Counted from the first letter of the stretch, positions 29,698-39,979 are shown. The stretch: 64,000 nt of DNA from an uncultured Bacteroidota bacterium (GCA_902586905.1 CACIJH010000005.1:19370-83369); one strand, 5' to 3'. Notes: a model not told the origin generated them from the letters alone. Made by a program: numbers and translations.

Positions 29698-30153
29698 TTA
29701 AAACAAATGCTTAGCAGCCAGGCGATTGACTTGGGTTAAAAAAGCTGCATCTTTTTCGGTAAAAGCCTTTAACTGATGGGAGTCGATATCGATCTGACCG
29801 ATGTTTTTATCATGCACAAATAATGGAATGACAATCTCAGATTTTACATCCAAACTGCAGGCAATATAATTGTCTTGTGCGTTCACATCATCGACAATAA
29901 AGTTTTTGTTACTCAATGCAACTTGCCCACAAATCCCTTTGCCAAATGGAATATTTGTATGCTCTGTCGATTCGCCAACATAAGCGTGTAAAACCAGCTC
30001 TTTTTTTTCGGGGTGATGTAAATAATAACCCACCCAGTCGTAGCTTTCAATACGATTATGAAGAAGTTTACAGATCAATTGCAGTCCTTCTTTTTGATCG
30101 ATTCCTGAACTGATTTCCGCTTCGATTTTTGCTAATAACGAATCTGTTTTCAT
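29698..30153 (-). CDS. GAF-domain protein, free methionine-(R)-sulfoxide reductase-like
   Basis: 151 residues from the ATG at 30153; a frame open to 30273 would run through the groEL terminator and into groEL, so it is rejected. A single GAF domain with the fRMsr features FGKGICGQVA (Cys75), IACSLDVKSEIVIPL (Cys99) and GQIDIDS. The 24-residue spacing of the two Cys equals that of Cys94/Cys118 in E. coli YebR. The third YebR cysteine (Cys84) aligns with His65. The family reduces free methionine-R-sulfoxide; activity with two cysteines is plausible but unproven. The start codon directly follows the T-run of the groEL terminator. Confidence 0.8.
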   Translation of the reverse strand: MKTDSLLAKIEAEISSGIDQKEGLQLICKLLHNRIESYDWVGYYLHHPEKKELVLHAYVGESTEHTNIPFGKGICGQVALSNKNFIVDDVNAQDNYIACSLDVKSEIVIPLFVHDKNIGQIDIDSHQLKAFTEKDAAFLTQVNRLAAKHLF

Positions 30154-30180
30154 AAAAAAAAACTGCCCCAAGAGGGGCAG
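30154..30180 (-). terminator. Rho-independent terminator of groES-groEL
   Basis: Minus strand: stem CTGCCCC / GGGGCAG with a 4-base loop (30163-30180), then nine T residues (30162-30154). It ends 12 bp downstream of groEL, and its T-run touches the ATG of the GAF-domain gene. Confidence 0.9.
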
Positions 30181-30191
30181 TAGTAATCGAT

Positions 30192-31832
<1,641 letters not shown>

Positions 31833-31837
31833 TTATT

Positions 31838-32116
31838 TTATACAATTGCTATAACATCGCTTTCGCGCATAATTAAATAATCCGTTCCGTCTAGTTTCAA
31901 ATCTGTACCAGCATACTTTCCATAAAGAACTGTATCACCAACTTTGAGGGTCATCGACTCGTCTTTGGTACCTGGTCCCACAGCTGCTACTGTTCCTTTT
32001 TGAGGTTTTTCTTTTGCTGTGTCTGGAATGATAATTCCCGAAGCAGTTTTGGTCTCAGCTTCAAGTGGGATAATCACCACTCGATCAGCTAGAGGTTTTA
32101 TATTTAATTTACTCAT
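31838..32116 (-). CDS. groES: Co-chaperonin GroES
   Basis: 92 residues with the N-terminal KPLADRVVI strand, the mobile loop ([18 protein letters not shown]) and [18 protein letters not shown]. First gene of the two-gene operon. No CIRCE operator is seen; instead a perfect 8-bp palindrome lies at 32142-32160. Confidence 0.99.
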   Translation of the reverse strand: MSKLNIKPLADRVVIIPLEAETKTASGIIIPDTAKEKPQKGTVAAVGPGTKDESMTLKVGDTVLYGKYAGTDLKLDGTDYLIMRESDVIAIV

Positions 32117-32141
32117 AATCTCGTGTTATTTTTTTATTTTA

Positions 32142-32160
32142 TTGGCATGAACCATGCCAA
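32142..32160 (-). promoter_or_regulatory. Palindrome upstream of groES with -24/-12 (sigma-54-like) spacing
   Basis: TTGGCATG-N3-CATGCCAA is a perfect inverted repeat. Read on the minus strand, TTGGCATGGTTCATGC has GG and GC separated by 10 bases, the exact -24/-12 spacing of sigma-54 promoters. It would place transcription start about 18 bp before groES. An operator for a dimeric regulator is the alternative. Confidence 0.4.
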
Positions 32161-32225
32161 CTTACTAAGGATTGATTCCATCTGTCATTTTGTGACATTA
32201 TGGCATCTTGATATTATAGTATGGA

Positions 32226-32573
32226 TTATTGTTCGGGGATATCTTCAGGTAATACTTCTGGCAACTCTTCAGGTATCTCTTCAGGGATAACCTCTTCAAT
32301 TGCCTCCTCACTCAACAAACTAGAATCTTCGACACTGCCTGGTTGTGATATCATCGAGTTTGACAACAAGATCAAAACCAAAAGTAAAGTAGCCAACACC
32401 CAAGTGCTTCGATCCAAAAAGTTTGTTGTGTTTTGTACACCACCAATTTGTTGTCCACCACCACCAAAAGATGAAGAAAGCCCACCTCCTTTAGGATTTT
32501 GAACCATGATGACCAGTACCAAAAGAAATGATACAATAATAATGAGAGTGATAAAGATGGAAAATGTACTCAT
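32226..32573 (-). CDS. secG: Preprotein translocase subunit SecG
   Basis: 115 residues: two membrane helices (~4-24 and ~58-76) with the SecG loop MVQNPKGGGLSSSFGG between them. It helps SecYEG-mediated export at the inner membrane. After the second helix is an acidic Pro/Glu repeat (EEIPEELPEVLPEDIPEQ), a tail variable in this phylum. The gene lies 8 bp after the TPR-like gene. Confidence 0.95.
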   Translation of the reverse strand: MSTFSIFITLIIIVSFLLVLVIMVQNPKGGGLSSSFGGGGQQIGGVQNTTNFLDRSTWVLATLLLVLILLSNSMISQPGSVEDSSLLSEEAIEEVIPEEIPEELPEVLPEDIPEQ

Positions 32574-32580
32574 AAAAATG

Positions 32581-33198
32581 TTATTTCGACTCCTCTGATT
32601 TTATTTTTTTAATATGGGTTGCAAATAAACTACTTTTTTCTGGATATTTCAAAGAGAGGATTTTGAAGGCTTTTTTTGCTTCATCATACTTTTTTTGTTT
32701 CCAGTACAAATGAGCAAGTGTTTCTGTCATAATTTTATTTTTTGACAGTGGCTTCTCTTTCGATAAGTCTTTTTTCGGACCAGTCTTTTTCACAACACCA
32801 ATCTTTGGATTGCTGCTGACAAACTTGTCAATCCAGTCAAATTTTGAGGGTGTTTTGTTTTCGTTTTTTGTGTCCACGACCTCTAGCCATTCCATAAAGG
32901 AGTGCATATTACTTTCACTAAGCATTGTCACTTGTTCCTTACCACCTTCTATTCCTTGAGCCAAATGCTCTAAGTGTTGATACAAAACATTCCTTTGGGT
33001 CGTTTGAAGTGCACAAGAACGAAGAGCACTTTTATAGCCTTTTGCATTTGAAGATTTAAGAACCTCCAACTCCAGCACTCTTAAAGCGTTGAAATAGGGA
33101 TATTTCTTAATCATTTTTTTGATAGAAATAAGTGCTTCTTCAGCATTGGTTTTGGCCAGATTGCTGAGCTCTTCAATGGTCTGTTCTTGGTTTACCAT
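32581..33198 (-). CDS. Hypothetical protein with a C-terminal TPR-like helix pair
   Basis: 205 residues, no signal peptide or membrane segment, Lys-rich (pI probably high). The N-terminus is helical with an NALRVLELEVL stretch, and the C-terminus ETLAHLYWKQKKYDEAKKAF reads as a TPR motif. It lies between lptE (7-nt overlap) and secG (8-bp gap). Cytoplasmic; function not known, perhaps linked to envelope biogenesis by its neighbours. Confidence 0.75.
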   Translation of the reverse strand: MVNQEQTIEELSNLAKTNAEEALISIKKMIKKYPYFNALRVLELEVLKSSNAKGYKSALRSCALQTTQRNVLYQHLEHLAQGIEGGKEQVTMLSESNMHSFMEWLEVVDTKNENKTPSKFDWIDKFVSSNPKIGVVKKTGPKKDLSKEKPLSKNKIMTETLAHLYWKQKKYDEAKKAFKILSLKYPEKSSLFATHIKKIKSEESK

Positions 33199-33701
33199 TT
33201 TGCGAGAGATTGGTTAAACACATCTTGTGTTATTCGCTCAAATATCTCATCATGCGCATTTGATTTCACACTTTGAAGTTGCGCTGTGTCAGGGAAATCA
33301 TAGAAGTGAGAAAACCTTTTTTCAAAATTATCCTCTTCGTTATTGGTGTTGATATAACGAACATTGATCGTTACTGTGAGTCTATTTTGTGCAGCTGTTT
33401 GCTGAGCAGTAGCAGTTGTCGGCGTCACGCGATATTCTGTGATTTCTCCCTCATATATCAAATCTCCATTTGCCCCTGTCAGTTCTAAATTCGTTTGATT
33501 GATCAACACCTCTTGCATGGCATTTGTAAAATCTCTATCAAGCCCTGGTTCAAAGGTAGAACCAATGGAGTTTGCTGCATCATTTACAAAAAGGTTGACT
33601 TGAACAGTCTCAGCATTTTCAGGGATAGAGGCTCCAGTGAAGGAATAAAATTTACATCCAAAAACAAGAAAAACCAGACTGAATAAAAAAATCTTTTTCA
33701 T
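33192..33701 (-). CDS. lptE: LptE-family LPS-assembly lipoprotein
   Basis: 169 residues with a lipoprotein signal (LVFGC, lipid Cys ~16) and the family opening FYSFTGASIPENAETVQV. LptE plugs the LptD barrel that places lipopolysaccharide in the outer leaflet. The start ATG shares one base with the stop of the upstream sigma-54-type regulator, indicating coupled translation. Confidence 0.85.
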   Translation of the reverse strand: MKKIFLFSLVFLVFGCKFYSFTGASIPENAETVQVNLFVNDAANSIGSTFEPGLDRDFTNAMQEVLINQTNLELTGANGDLIYEGEITEYRVTPTTATAQQTAAQNRLTVTINVRYINTNNEEDNFEKRFSHFYDFPDTAQLQSVKSNAHDEIFERITQDVFNQSLAKW

Positions 33702-34945
33702 TATAAATCGAGATCAAACTGTTTTATTTTTCGATACAGCGTGCGTTCTGAAATTCCAAGTTCATTGGCTGCAGCCTTTCGCTTTCCATGATTGCGTTCA
33801 AGTGCTTTTTTGATCATTTCGAGCTCTTTTTCAATCAAACTCAACGTTTCTTCCTCCTCAATTTCTTCAGCATATTCAAAATTGTCCTCTGTCTTTGGCG
33901 TGTAGGGCTTTGGTTCGTTGGCAGAAGGCAATAAGCGTTCTGTTTGGTCTTGTTCGTTGCCATAAATTTTTTGAATCAACCCTTCATTCTCAGTGCGTAC
34001 CTGGTCAGTGTTGGAGGAGTTCATCAACTCTAAGGTCAGTTGTTTTAAATCATTCAAATCAGATTTCATATCAAACAACACTTTGTATAAAATTTCACGT
34101 TCTGAGCTAAAATCACTCCCTTTATCTGACGAAGATGATACAACAGCAGGCAAACGCATATCATGATTGGGTAGGTATAAACTCAATGTATCTACCCCAA
34201 TCGCGCGATCTTGTTCCAACACAGATAATTGCTCAGCCACATTGCGAAGCTGACGAATGTTTCCGTGCCATTGTTGTCTTTCCAGAAGTTGTTGTGCTTG
34301 TTCGTCGAGTCGCACAGTGGGCATTTTGTATTTCTGTGCAAAATCTGCTGCAAACTTTCGAAAGAGTAAGTGAATATCACCATCTCTCTCTCGCAGTGGT
34401 GGAAGAACAATTTCAACTGTACTCAAGCGATAAAACAAATCTTCTCTAAATTTCCCTTGCTGGATGGCTTTGGGCATATTGAGATTGGTGGCTGCTACGA
34501 TTCGTACATTGGTTTTTTGTACTGCCGAAGAACCAACCTTTAAAAACTCACCATTTTCCAATACCCTCAACAACCTGACTTGGGTGGTTAGAGGTAATTC
34601 GCCAACTTCGTCAAGAAAAATAGTTCCACCATCAGCTTCTTCAAAATATCCACTTCTTGTTGAGGTGGCTCCTGTAAAGGCTCCTTTTTCGTGTCCAAAA
34701 AGCTCGGAGTCGATGGTGCCTTCAGGGATCGCACCACAGTTGACTGCTATAAACTTCCCATGTTTTCGAAGGGAAAGCTGATGAATTATTCGTGGAATAC
34801 TTTCTTTACCAACCCCACTTTCACCAGTCACCAATACAGATATGTCAGTAGGTGAAACACGAATTGCCTTGCCAATTGCCCTGTTGAGTTGGGGATCATT
34901 CCCAATGATTTCAAAACGTTGTTTTATGGATTGAATTTTGTCCAT
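33701..34945 (-). CDS. Sigma-54-interacting transcriptional regulator (AAA+ plus Fis-type HTH)
   Basis: 414 residues. It begins directly with the AAA+ domain and has no receiver or other N-terminal sensor: Walker A GESGVGKE, sigma-54 loop GAFTGAT, Walker B GGTIFLDEVG, arginine-finger region FREDLFYRL. A ~120-residue linker rich in Glu and Ser precedes a Fis-type HTH (RKAAANELGISERTLYRKIK). It would remodel sigma-54 RNA polymerase constitutively or under a partner's control. It is 2 bp from miaB and touches lptE. Confidence 0.92.
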   Translation of the reverse strand: MDKIQSIKQRFEIIGNDPQLNRAIGKAIRVSPTDISVLVTGESGVGKESIPRIIHQLSLRKHGKFIAVNCGAIPEGTIDSELFGHEKGAFTGATSTRSGYFEEADGGTIFLDEVGELPLTTQVRLLRVLENGEFLKVGSSAVQKTNVRIVAATNLNMPKAIQQGKFREDLFYRLSTVEIVLPPLRERDGDIHLLFRKFAADFAQKYKMPTVRLDEQAQQLLERQQWHGNIRQLRNVAEQLSVLEQDRAIGVDTLSLYLPNHDMRLPAVVSSSSDKGSDFSSEREILYKVLFDMKSDLNDLKQLTLELMNSSNTDQVRTENEGLIQKIYGNEQDQTERLLPSANEPKPYTPKTEDNFEYAEEIEEEETLSLIEKELEMIKKALERNHGKRKAAANELGISERTLYRKIKQFDLDL

Positions 34946-34947
34946 AC

Positions 34948-36390
34948 TTAAACAGCTTTACCAATTAGAGTTGCAGACGTACAACTTTCGATTTTTACAT
35001 TAACAAAATCACCAACAGTAAAGTTTTCTTTTGGGAAAACAACCACAGTGTTTTGTTGATTGCGACCACTCCAATGCTCACTTGATTTTTTGGATTCTTT
35101 TTCGATGAGAACCTCAACTGTTTTGCCAACAAACTGCTGTGTTCGATACAAACCATGTTGCTGTTGTTTAGCGACAACTTCTTGCAAACGACGTTTTTTT
35201 ACACTCTCGGGTATGTTGTCTTCAAGTTTTTTGGCAGCAGGGGTTCCTGGGCGTTCGGAATACATAAACATAAACCCAAAATCATATTTCACATAGTCCA
35301 TCAAACTGAGTGTGTCTTGATGATCTTCCTCAGTTTCGTTTGGAAAGCCACTAATCATATCCTGAGATATACCACAGTCTGGCAGAATCGCTCGAATGTG
35401 ATCAATAAGTTCAATATATTCAGCTCTCGTATGCTGCCGATTCATTGCTTCCAATACACGATCGCTACCTGACTGCACAGGCAAATGGATGTAGTTACAG
35501 ATATTTTTATGCTTTTGCATCACATACAACACATCTGAAGTCATATCTTGGGGGTTGGATGTGGAGAATCGAAATCGCATTTTTGGTTGCTCAATAGCTA
35601 CCATATCGAGAAGCTTATCAAAGGTGATTGCTGTTTTCTTTTGCAAATCAGATGCCTTTCGAAAATCTTTTTTGGGTCCACCACCATACCACAAGTAACT
35701 GTCAACGTTTTGCCCCAGTAAAGTAACTTCTTTGTATCCCTTTTCTGCAAGATCATTGATTTCTTTTATGATGCTTTTAGGGTCACGACTGCGTTCTCTA
35801 CCACGAGTGAAAGGTACCACACAGAAAGTACACATATTGTCACAACCACGTGTGATGGATACAAAGGCAGTTACGCCATTGGATTGCAAACGAACAGGTC
35901 GTATATCACCATATGTTTCTTCTTTAGATAGGATCACATTGACAGCATCTCGACCCTCTTCAACTTCTTTGACCAAACTAGGAAGATCTTTATATGCATC
36001 AGGACCAGCAACGAGATCAACAATTTTTTCTTCTTCTAAAAATTTTGATTTCAAACGCTCAGCCATACAGCCCAATACCCCAACTTTTAGTTTTGGATTG
36101 CTTTTTTTGACACTGTTGAATTGCTCCAATCGATTTCGAACAGTTTGCTCTGCTTTTTCTCGAATCGAACAAGTATTGACTAGGACCAAATCGGCATGTT
36201 TGAGATCATTCGTTGTTGAGTATCCAGCATCTGCTAGGATAGAAGCAACAATTTCACTGTCAGAAAAATTCATTTGACACCCATAACTCTCGATGTACAT
36301 TTTTTTGCCATTTGCTTTGGGGTCATGGACATTAAGCACATCTCCATTATATAGATTCGGATCTTTCGGTTGTGTAGTTTTAGCGTGCAA
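34948..36390 (-). CDS. miaB: tRNA-2-methylthio-N6-isopentenyladenosine37 synthase
   Basis: 480 residues: N-terminal MTTase domain (YIESYGCQMNFSDSE), radical-SAM domain with CxxxCxxC in RGCDNMCTFCVVPF, GQNVDSY, and a C-terminal TRAM domain. It thiomethylates A37 of tRNAs reading UNN codons using two iron-sulfur clusters. Leading gene of the miaB-regulator-lptE-TPR-secG unit; two tandem TATTTTTG boxes lie upstream. Confidence 0.97.
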   Translation of the reverse strand: MHAKTTQPKDPNLYNGDVLNVHDPKANGKKMYIESYGCQMNFSDSEIVASILADAGYSTTNDLKHADLVLVNTCSIREKAEQTVRNRLEQFNSVKKSNPKLKVGVLGCMAERLKSKFLEEEKIVDLVAGPDAYKDLPSLVKEVEEGRDAVNVILSKEETYGDIRPVRLQSNGVTAFVSITRGCDNMCTFCVVPFTRGRERSRDPKSIIKEINDLAEKGYKEVTLLGQNVDSYLWYGGGPKKDFRKASDLQKKTAITFDKLLDMVAIEQPKMRFRFSTSNPQDMTSDVLYVMQKHKNICNYIHLPVQSGSDRVLEAMNRQHTRAEYIELIDHIRAILPDCGISQDMISGFPNETEEDHQDTLSLMDYVKYDFGFMFMYSERPGTPAAKKLEDNIPESVKKRRLQEVVAKQQQHGLYRTQQFVGKTVEVLIEKESKKSSEHWSGRNQQNTVVVFPKENFTVGDFVNVKIESCTSATLIGKAV

Positions 36391-36417
36391 TGAAGTGATT
36401 TAAAAATAAAATGTAAG

Positions 36418-36456
36418 CAAAAATACAAAAATACCGACATTTTGTCAGTAATATAT
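36418..36456 (-). promoter_or_regulatory. miaB promoter with tandem -7 boxes
   Basis: On the minus strand two back-to-back TATTTTTG boxes (36426-36433 and 36418-36425) precede miaB. A TTTTTG about 23 bp upstream of the first could be the -33 element. Between them lies a near-palindrome, CTGACA-N3-TGTCGG. Confidence 0.5.
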
Positions 36457-36478
36457 CAAAAAGAGGATCTTTCACTTT

Positions 36479-36730
36479 TTAGTGAGGCAGTCGTTTTTTG
36501 AGTTTGCCATAGACAAAAGTGCCTAGGGTAGCAAAAAACAATAGCACTAAAACAGGTGTAAACCCTGCGCCCAAGAGAACAAAAATTGGTCCTGGACAAG
36601 CCCCTACCAGCGCCCAACCAAGTCCGAAAACAATGCCTCCATACAAGTTACTTTTTAGCAATTTTGGCTTGTCTCCAATGAAATCGTATTGCCATAAAAT
36701 GATTTTAGTTTAAAGCGTTTGATGCTTTGT
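36479..36730 (-). pseudogene. DUF6691 (YeeE/YedE-type sulfur transporter) C-terminal fragment with frameshift
   Basis: From ~36730 the frame inherited from sulP reads IKRFKLKSFYGNTISLE, matching the middle of DUF6691 proteins. After ISLE the homology moves to another frame, which reads KPKLLKSNLYGGIVFGLGW, then VGACPGPIFVLLGAG and a natural end KKRLPH at 36479. One missing A in an ACA-AAG-CCA context would explain the shift. Only about 80 of ~137 residues remain. The intact family forms part of a YeeE/YedE-like thiosulfate/sulfur-compound channel in the inner membrane. A 60-codon frame from TTG 36661 is open but is probably not a gene. Confidence 0.7.
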
Positions 36731-37380
36731 GTAATGATAACACCCACGACAGTGACCAGCAAAGCAGATGGAAATTTGGGCAAATATTTTTTAGACACCA
36801 AAATTAGAATCATGGCGGAAATACCCACAATCATGGTAACTACATTCGTTTGGTTGAGGTTCTGCACCAAAGAACCAAGCATTTTTTGGATTTGATACGC
36901 AGATTCAATTTGAATACCCAATAAGTTTTCGATCTGACTCAAACCAATGATGATCGCAGCAGCAGAAGTAAAACCACTAATGACAGGTCACGAGAGGTAG
37001 TTTGCCAACACTCCCATGCGCAACAGCCCCATCAGAATTTGTAAAACTCCAACCATTGCTGCTAAAAAAATTGCAGCAGTTATGACATCATCCACTTTGG
37101 TTATGGAAAGATTACCAAGGGCAATGGCAACGACTAGGGAGTCAAGGGCAACTGGTCCAACAGCTGGGTGCCGAGAGGTACCCATCAAGCCATAAATAAA
37201 CTGTGAGATGAGAGCAGCATAGAGCCCGTAGATAGGAGGAAGTCCTGCAATCATTGCATAAGCAAGGCCTTGTGGAATAACGATGATCGCAATGGAAAGC
37301 CCTGAAATCAGATCGCTAAACAAAGCTGATTTTTTATAGTTCAGTAGGTCGTTGTAAATCGGAAAAAGTCTTGCAATCAC
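36730..37380 (-). pseudogene. SulP-family anion transporter, N-terminal part with in-frame opal codon
   Basis: Starts at ATG 37380 with SulP features: FSDLISGLSIAIIVIPQGLAYA, GLPPIYGLYA, TSRHPAVGPVA. Codon 131 is TGA (36988-36990), after which the same frame continues PVISGFTSAAAIIIGLSQ, a SulP signature; CGA to TGA would be a simple transition. The homology stops near residue ~217 (SALLVTVVGVIIT) and is joined to DUF6691 sequence. About 60% of the membrane domain and the STAS domain are missing. Intact SulP proteins carry sulfate, bicarbonate or other anions. Confidence 0.8.
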
Positions 37381-37455
37381 TGCGCAAAATTATACTATTT
37401 TGATGAATGAATCATGGCAAAATGCCACTAAAAATTGATCATTTTAAGAGAAAAG

Positions 37456-37489
37456 TTTTGCATGTTCAAAAATAATTCTACTACTTTTG
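37456..37489 (+). promoter_or_regulatory. Promoter of topA
   Basis: TTTTG (37456-37460) and TACTTTTG (37482-37489) are separated by 21 bp, a good fit to the Bacteroidota -33/-7 architecture. Predicted transcription start is ~37494, which rules out the in-frame ATG at 37487 and supports the one at 37511. Confidence 0.65.
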
Positions 37490-37510
37490 TTCCCATTTTC
37501 ACACCGACAT

Positions 37511-39976
37511 ATGGCAAAAAATTTAGTTATTGTAGAGTCTCCAGCCAAAGCAAAAACAATTGAAAAATACCTTGGCGCTGACTTCAAAGTTGTGTCCAGT
37601 TATGGTCATATTTCAGACCTTCCTGACAAAGAACTGGGGGTTGATGTTGAGAAAAATTTTATGCCAAAGTACACAGTGTCAAGTGATAAGAAAAAACTTG
37701 TATCAGAGTTAAAAACCCTCGCAAAAAAGTCAAATACTGTATGGCTTGCAAGTGATGAGGATCGAGAAGGAGAAGCGATTGCTTGGCATTTGTCGAATGT
37801 ACTTGAGTTGCAAAAAGAAAACACAAAACGAATTGTTTTTAATGAAATCACAAAAACTGCGATACAACACGCCATTGAACACCCCCGACAAATCGATCAA
37901 AACTTAGTCGATGCGCAACAAGCGCGAAGGGTGTTGGATCGACTTGTGGGGTATGAGCTATCTCCAATCCTTTGGCGCAAAGTACAGGGTGGATTATCTG
38001 CTGGGCGTGTGCAATCGGTAACGCTTCGCTTGGTTGTTGAGCGAGAGCGTGAAATCGAAAATTTTGTTCCTAAAGAAACATTTAAAGTTCAGGCAAATTT
38101 CACCACAGCAGAGGGCAGTGCCTTTTCAACCGAACTATCTAAAACTTTTTCGAGTGAGCAAGAAGCGTTAGATTTTTTAAATCTAAATATTGAGGCTCAG
38201 TTTCATATCGATTCTATCGAAAAAAAGCCAGCCACAAAAGCGCCAGCAGCACCTTTTACGACTTCAACATTGCAACAAGAGGCGTCGAGAAAGCTTGGGT
38301 TTTCTGTCAGTAGAACCATGCAAAATGCGCAACGATTGTATGAAGCAGGTTTGATTACTTATATGCGAACAGACAGCGTAAACCTTTCAAAACAAGCCTT
38401 GGGACAGGCTGCTTCAGTGATTGAAAGCAACTATGGGAAACAATATGTACGAACCCATCAGTATGTTACCAAAAAGAAAGGAGCACAAGAAGCGCATGAA
38501 GCCATTCGTCCAACTGACTTGACTCGAATGGAAGCGAATGTAGATTATGATCAAAAGCGACTCTATGATTTGATTTGGAAGCGCACCTTGGCCTCGCAGA
38601 TGAGTTTGGCAAAACTCGAAAGAACAGTTGCCAAAATCGTTACAGACAAGCATTCACATGCATTTGTTGCAAGAGGAGAAGTGGTTGTTTTTGATGGATT
38701 CTTAAAATTATATTTTGAAGGTGTTGATGACCCATCAGATGAAGATCAATCGCTGCTTCCAGCAATGAAAAAGGGTGAGGTTGCACACGCAAAACAAATC
38801 AATGCTACACAACGCTTCAGTCGACCTCCTTATCGATACTCAGAAGCATCACTGGTCAAAAAATTGGAAGAGCTTGGCATTGGAAGACCATCAACCTATG
38901 CACCTACCATATCAACTGTTCTCAATCGTAAATATGTTGCCAAAGGCACACACGAAGGAGATCAGCGAGCATACAAACAACTGTTGCTCAAGGATAACAA
39001 ACTGACAACTGAAAATAAATTTGAAAAAACAGGCTCCCAAAAAGGCAAACTTGTTCCGACAGATATTGGCTTTTTGGTCAATGACTTTTTGATCAACAAC
39101 TTCAAGGACATAGTTGATTATGGATTTACGGCAAGCATCGAACAGGATTTTGATCGAGTTGCAACAGGAAATTCTGAATGGGAGTCCATCATGAAGCAAT
39201 TTTACTCGAATTTTCATCCAGTTGTAGAAGATGTTAAGAAAAATGCTACACGAGAAACAGGACAGCGAATTTTGGGAACAGATCCAAAAACTGGTCGTCA
39301 ATTGAGCGTTCGCCTTGGAAAATTTGGCCCAATGGCACAGATAGGTACCGTTGACGATGAAGAAAAGCCATTGTTTGCTTCAATTCCAGATACACTTAGT
39401 TTAGGTAAAATTACTTTCGAAGAAGCTTTAGACTTGTTTAAACTGCCTGCAACGATTGGCGAATATGAGGGATTGCCTGTGCAAGCCAACAATGGTCGTT
39501 ATGGGTCATACGTGCTTCACAACAAGGTATTTGTTTCTCTGCCAAAAGGCACAGACCCACTCACAGTGACGTTGGAACAAGCCATCGAGTGCATTGAACA
39601 AAAACGAAAAGACGATGCACCAATCGCAACCTATGAAGGTCAGGGTGTCACCAAAGGCAAGGGCCGATTTGGACCCTTTATCAAGTGGAATGGGTGGTTT
39701 ATCAACGTGTCAAAGCAATATGATTTTGATGATCTTTCAGCAAAAGATATCGAAGAACTCATAGAAGCAAAGAAGAAAAAAGAAGCAGAGCGAATTGTCC
39801 AGGTTTGGGAAGAAGAGGGCATTCGAATCGAAAAAGCAAGGTGGGGGAGGCATAACCTCATCAAAGGAAAAACGAAGGTTGAGCTCAACAAAACAATAGA
39901 CGCAGCCAATATGACCCTTGATGAAGCCGAAGCGATGTTGAGCAAAAAGAAGCCCGCAAAAAAGAAAAAAAAATAA
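37511..39976 (+). CDS. topA: DNA topoisomerase I
   Basis: 821 residues from ATG 37511 (MAKNLVIVESPAKAKTIEKYLG, the standard start). Toprim domain with SDEDREGEAIAWH, active Tyr ~284 in ITYMRTDS, then topoisomerase C-terminal repeats (FGPMAQIG, NGRYGSYVLHN, GRFGPFIKWNG) without zinc-finger cysteines. A Lys-rich tail ends the protein. It relaxes negative supercoils. It lies 3 bp before the arginase-fold gene. Confidence 0.97.
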   Translation: MAKNLVIVESPAKAKTIEKYLGADFKVVSSYGHISDLPDKELGVDVEKNFMPKYTVSSDKKKLVSELKTLAKKSNTVWLASDEDREGEAIAWHLSNVLELQKENTKRIVFNEITKTAIQHAIEHPRQIDQNLVDAQQARRVLDRLVGYELSPILWRKVQGGLSAGRVQSVTLRLVVEREREIENFVPKETFKVQANFTTAEGSAFSTELSKTFSSEQEALDFLNLNIEAQFHIDSIEKKPATKAPAAPFTTSTLQQEASRKLGFSVSRTMQNAQRLYEAGLITYMRTDSVNLSKQALGQAASVIESNYGKQYVRTHQYVTKKKGAQEAHEAIRPTDLTRMEANVDYDQKRLYDLIWKRTLASQMSLAKLERTVAKIVTDKHSHAFVARGEVVVFDGFLKLYFEGVDDPSDEDQSLLPAMKKGEVAHAKQINATQRFSRPPYRYSEASLVKKLEELGIGRPSTYAPTISTVLNRKYVAKGTHEGDQRAYKQLLLKDNKLTTENKFEKTGSQKGKLVPTDIGFLVNDFLINNFKDIVDYGFTASIEQDFDRVATGNSEWESIMKQFYSNFHPVVEDVKKNATRETGQRILGTDPKTGRQLSVRLGKFGPMAQIGTVDDEEKPLFASIPDTLSLGKITFEEALDLFKLPATIGEYEGLPVQANNGRYGSYVLHNKVFVSLPKGTDPLTVTLEQAIECIEQKRKDDAPIATYEGQGVTKGKGRFGPFIKWNGWFINVSKQYDFDDLSAKDIEELIEAKKKKEAERIVQVWEEEGIRIEKARWGRHNLIKGKTKVELNKTIDAANMTLDEAEAMLSKKKPAKKKKK

Positions 39977-39979
39977 CAA

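Noticed and set aside
32221-32502. Ser/Gly-repeat frame on the plus strand (TSGNSSGISSG)
   Set aside because: It is the complement of the Pro/Glu repeat in the SecG tail; secG has the membrane helices and operon context.
35732-36277. 181-codon open frame opposite miaB
   Set aside because: Antisense shadow; Ser/Arg-rich translation typical of reversed coding DNA.
37487-37510. topA start at the first ATG of the frame
   Set aside because: It lies on the -7 box of the promoter; the family sequence starts at 37511.
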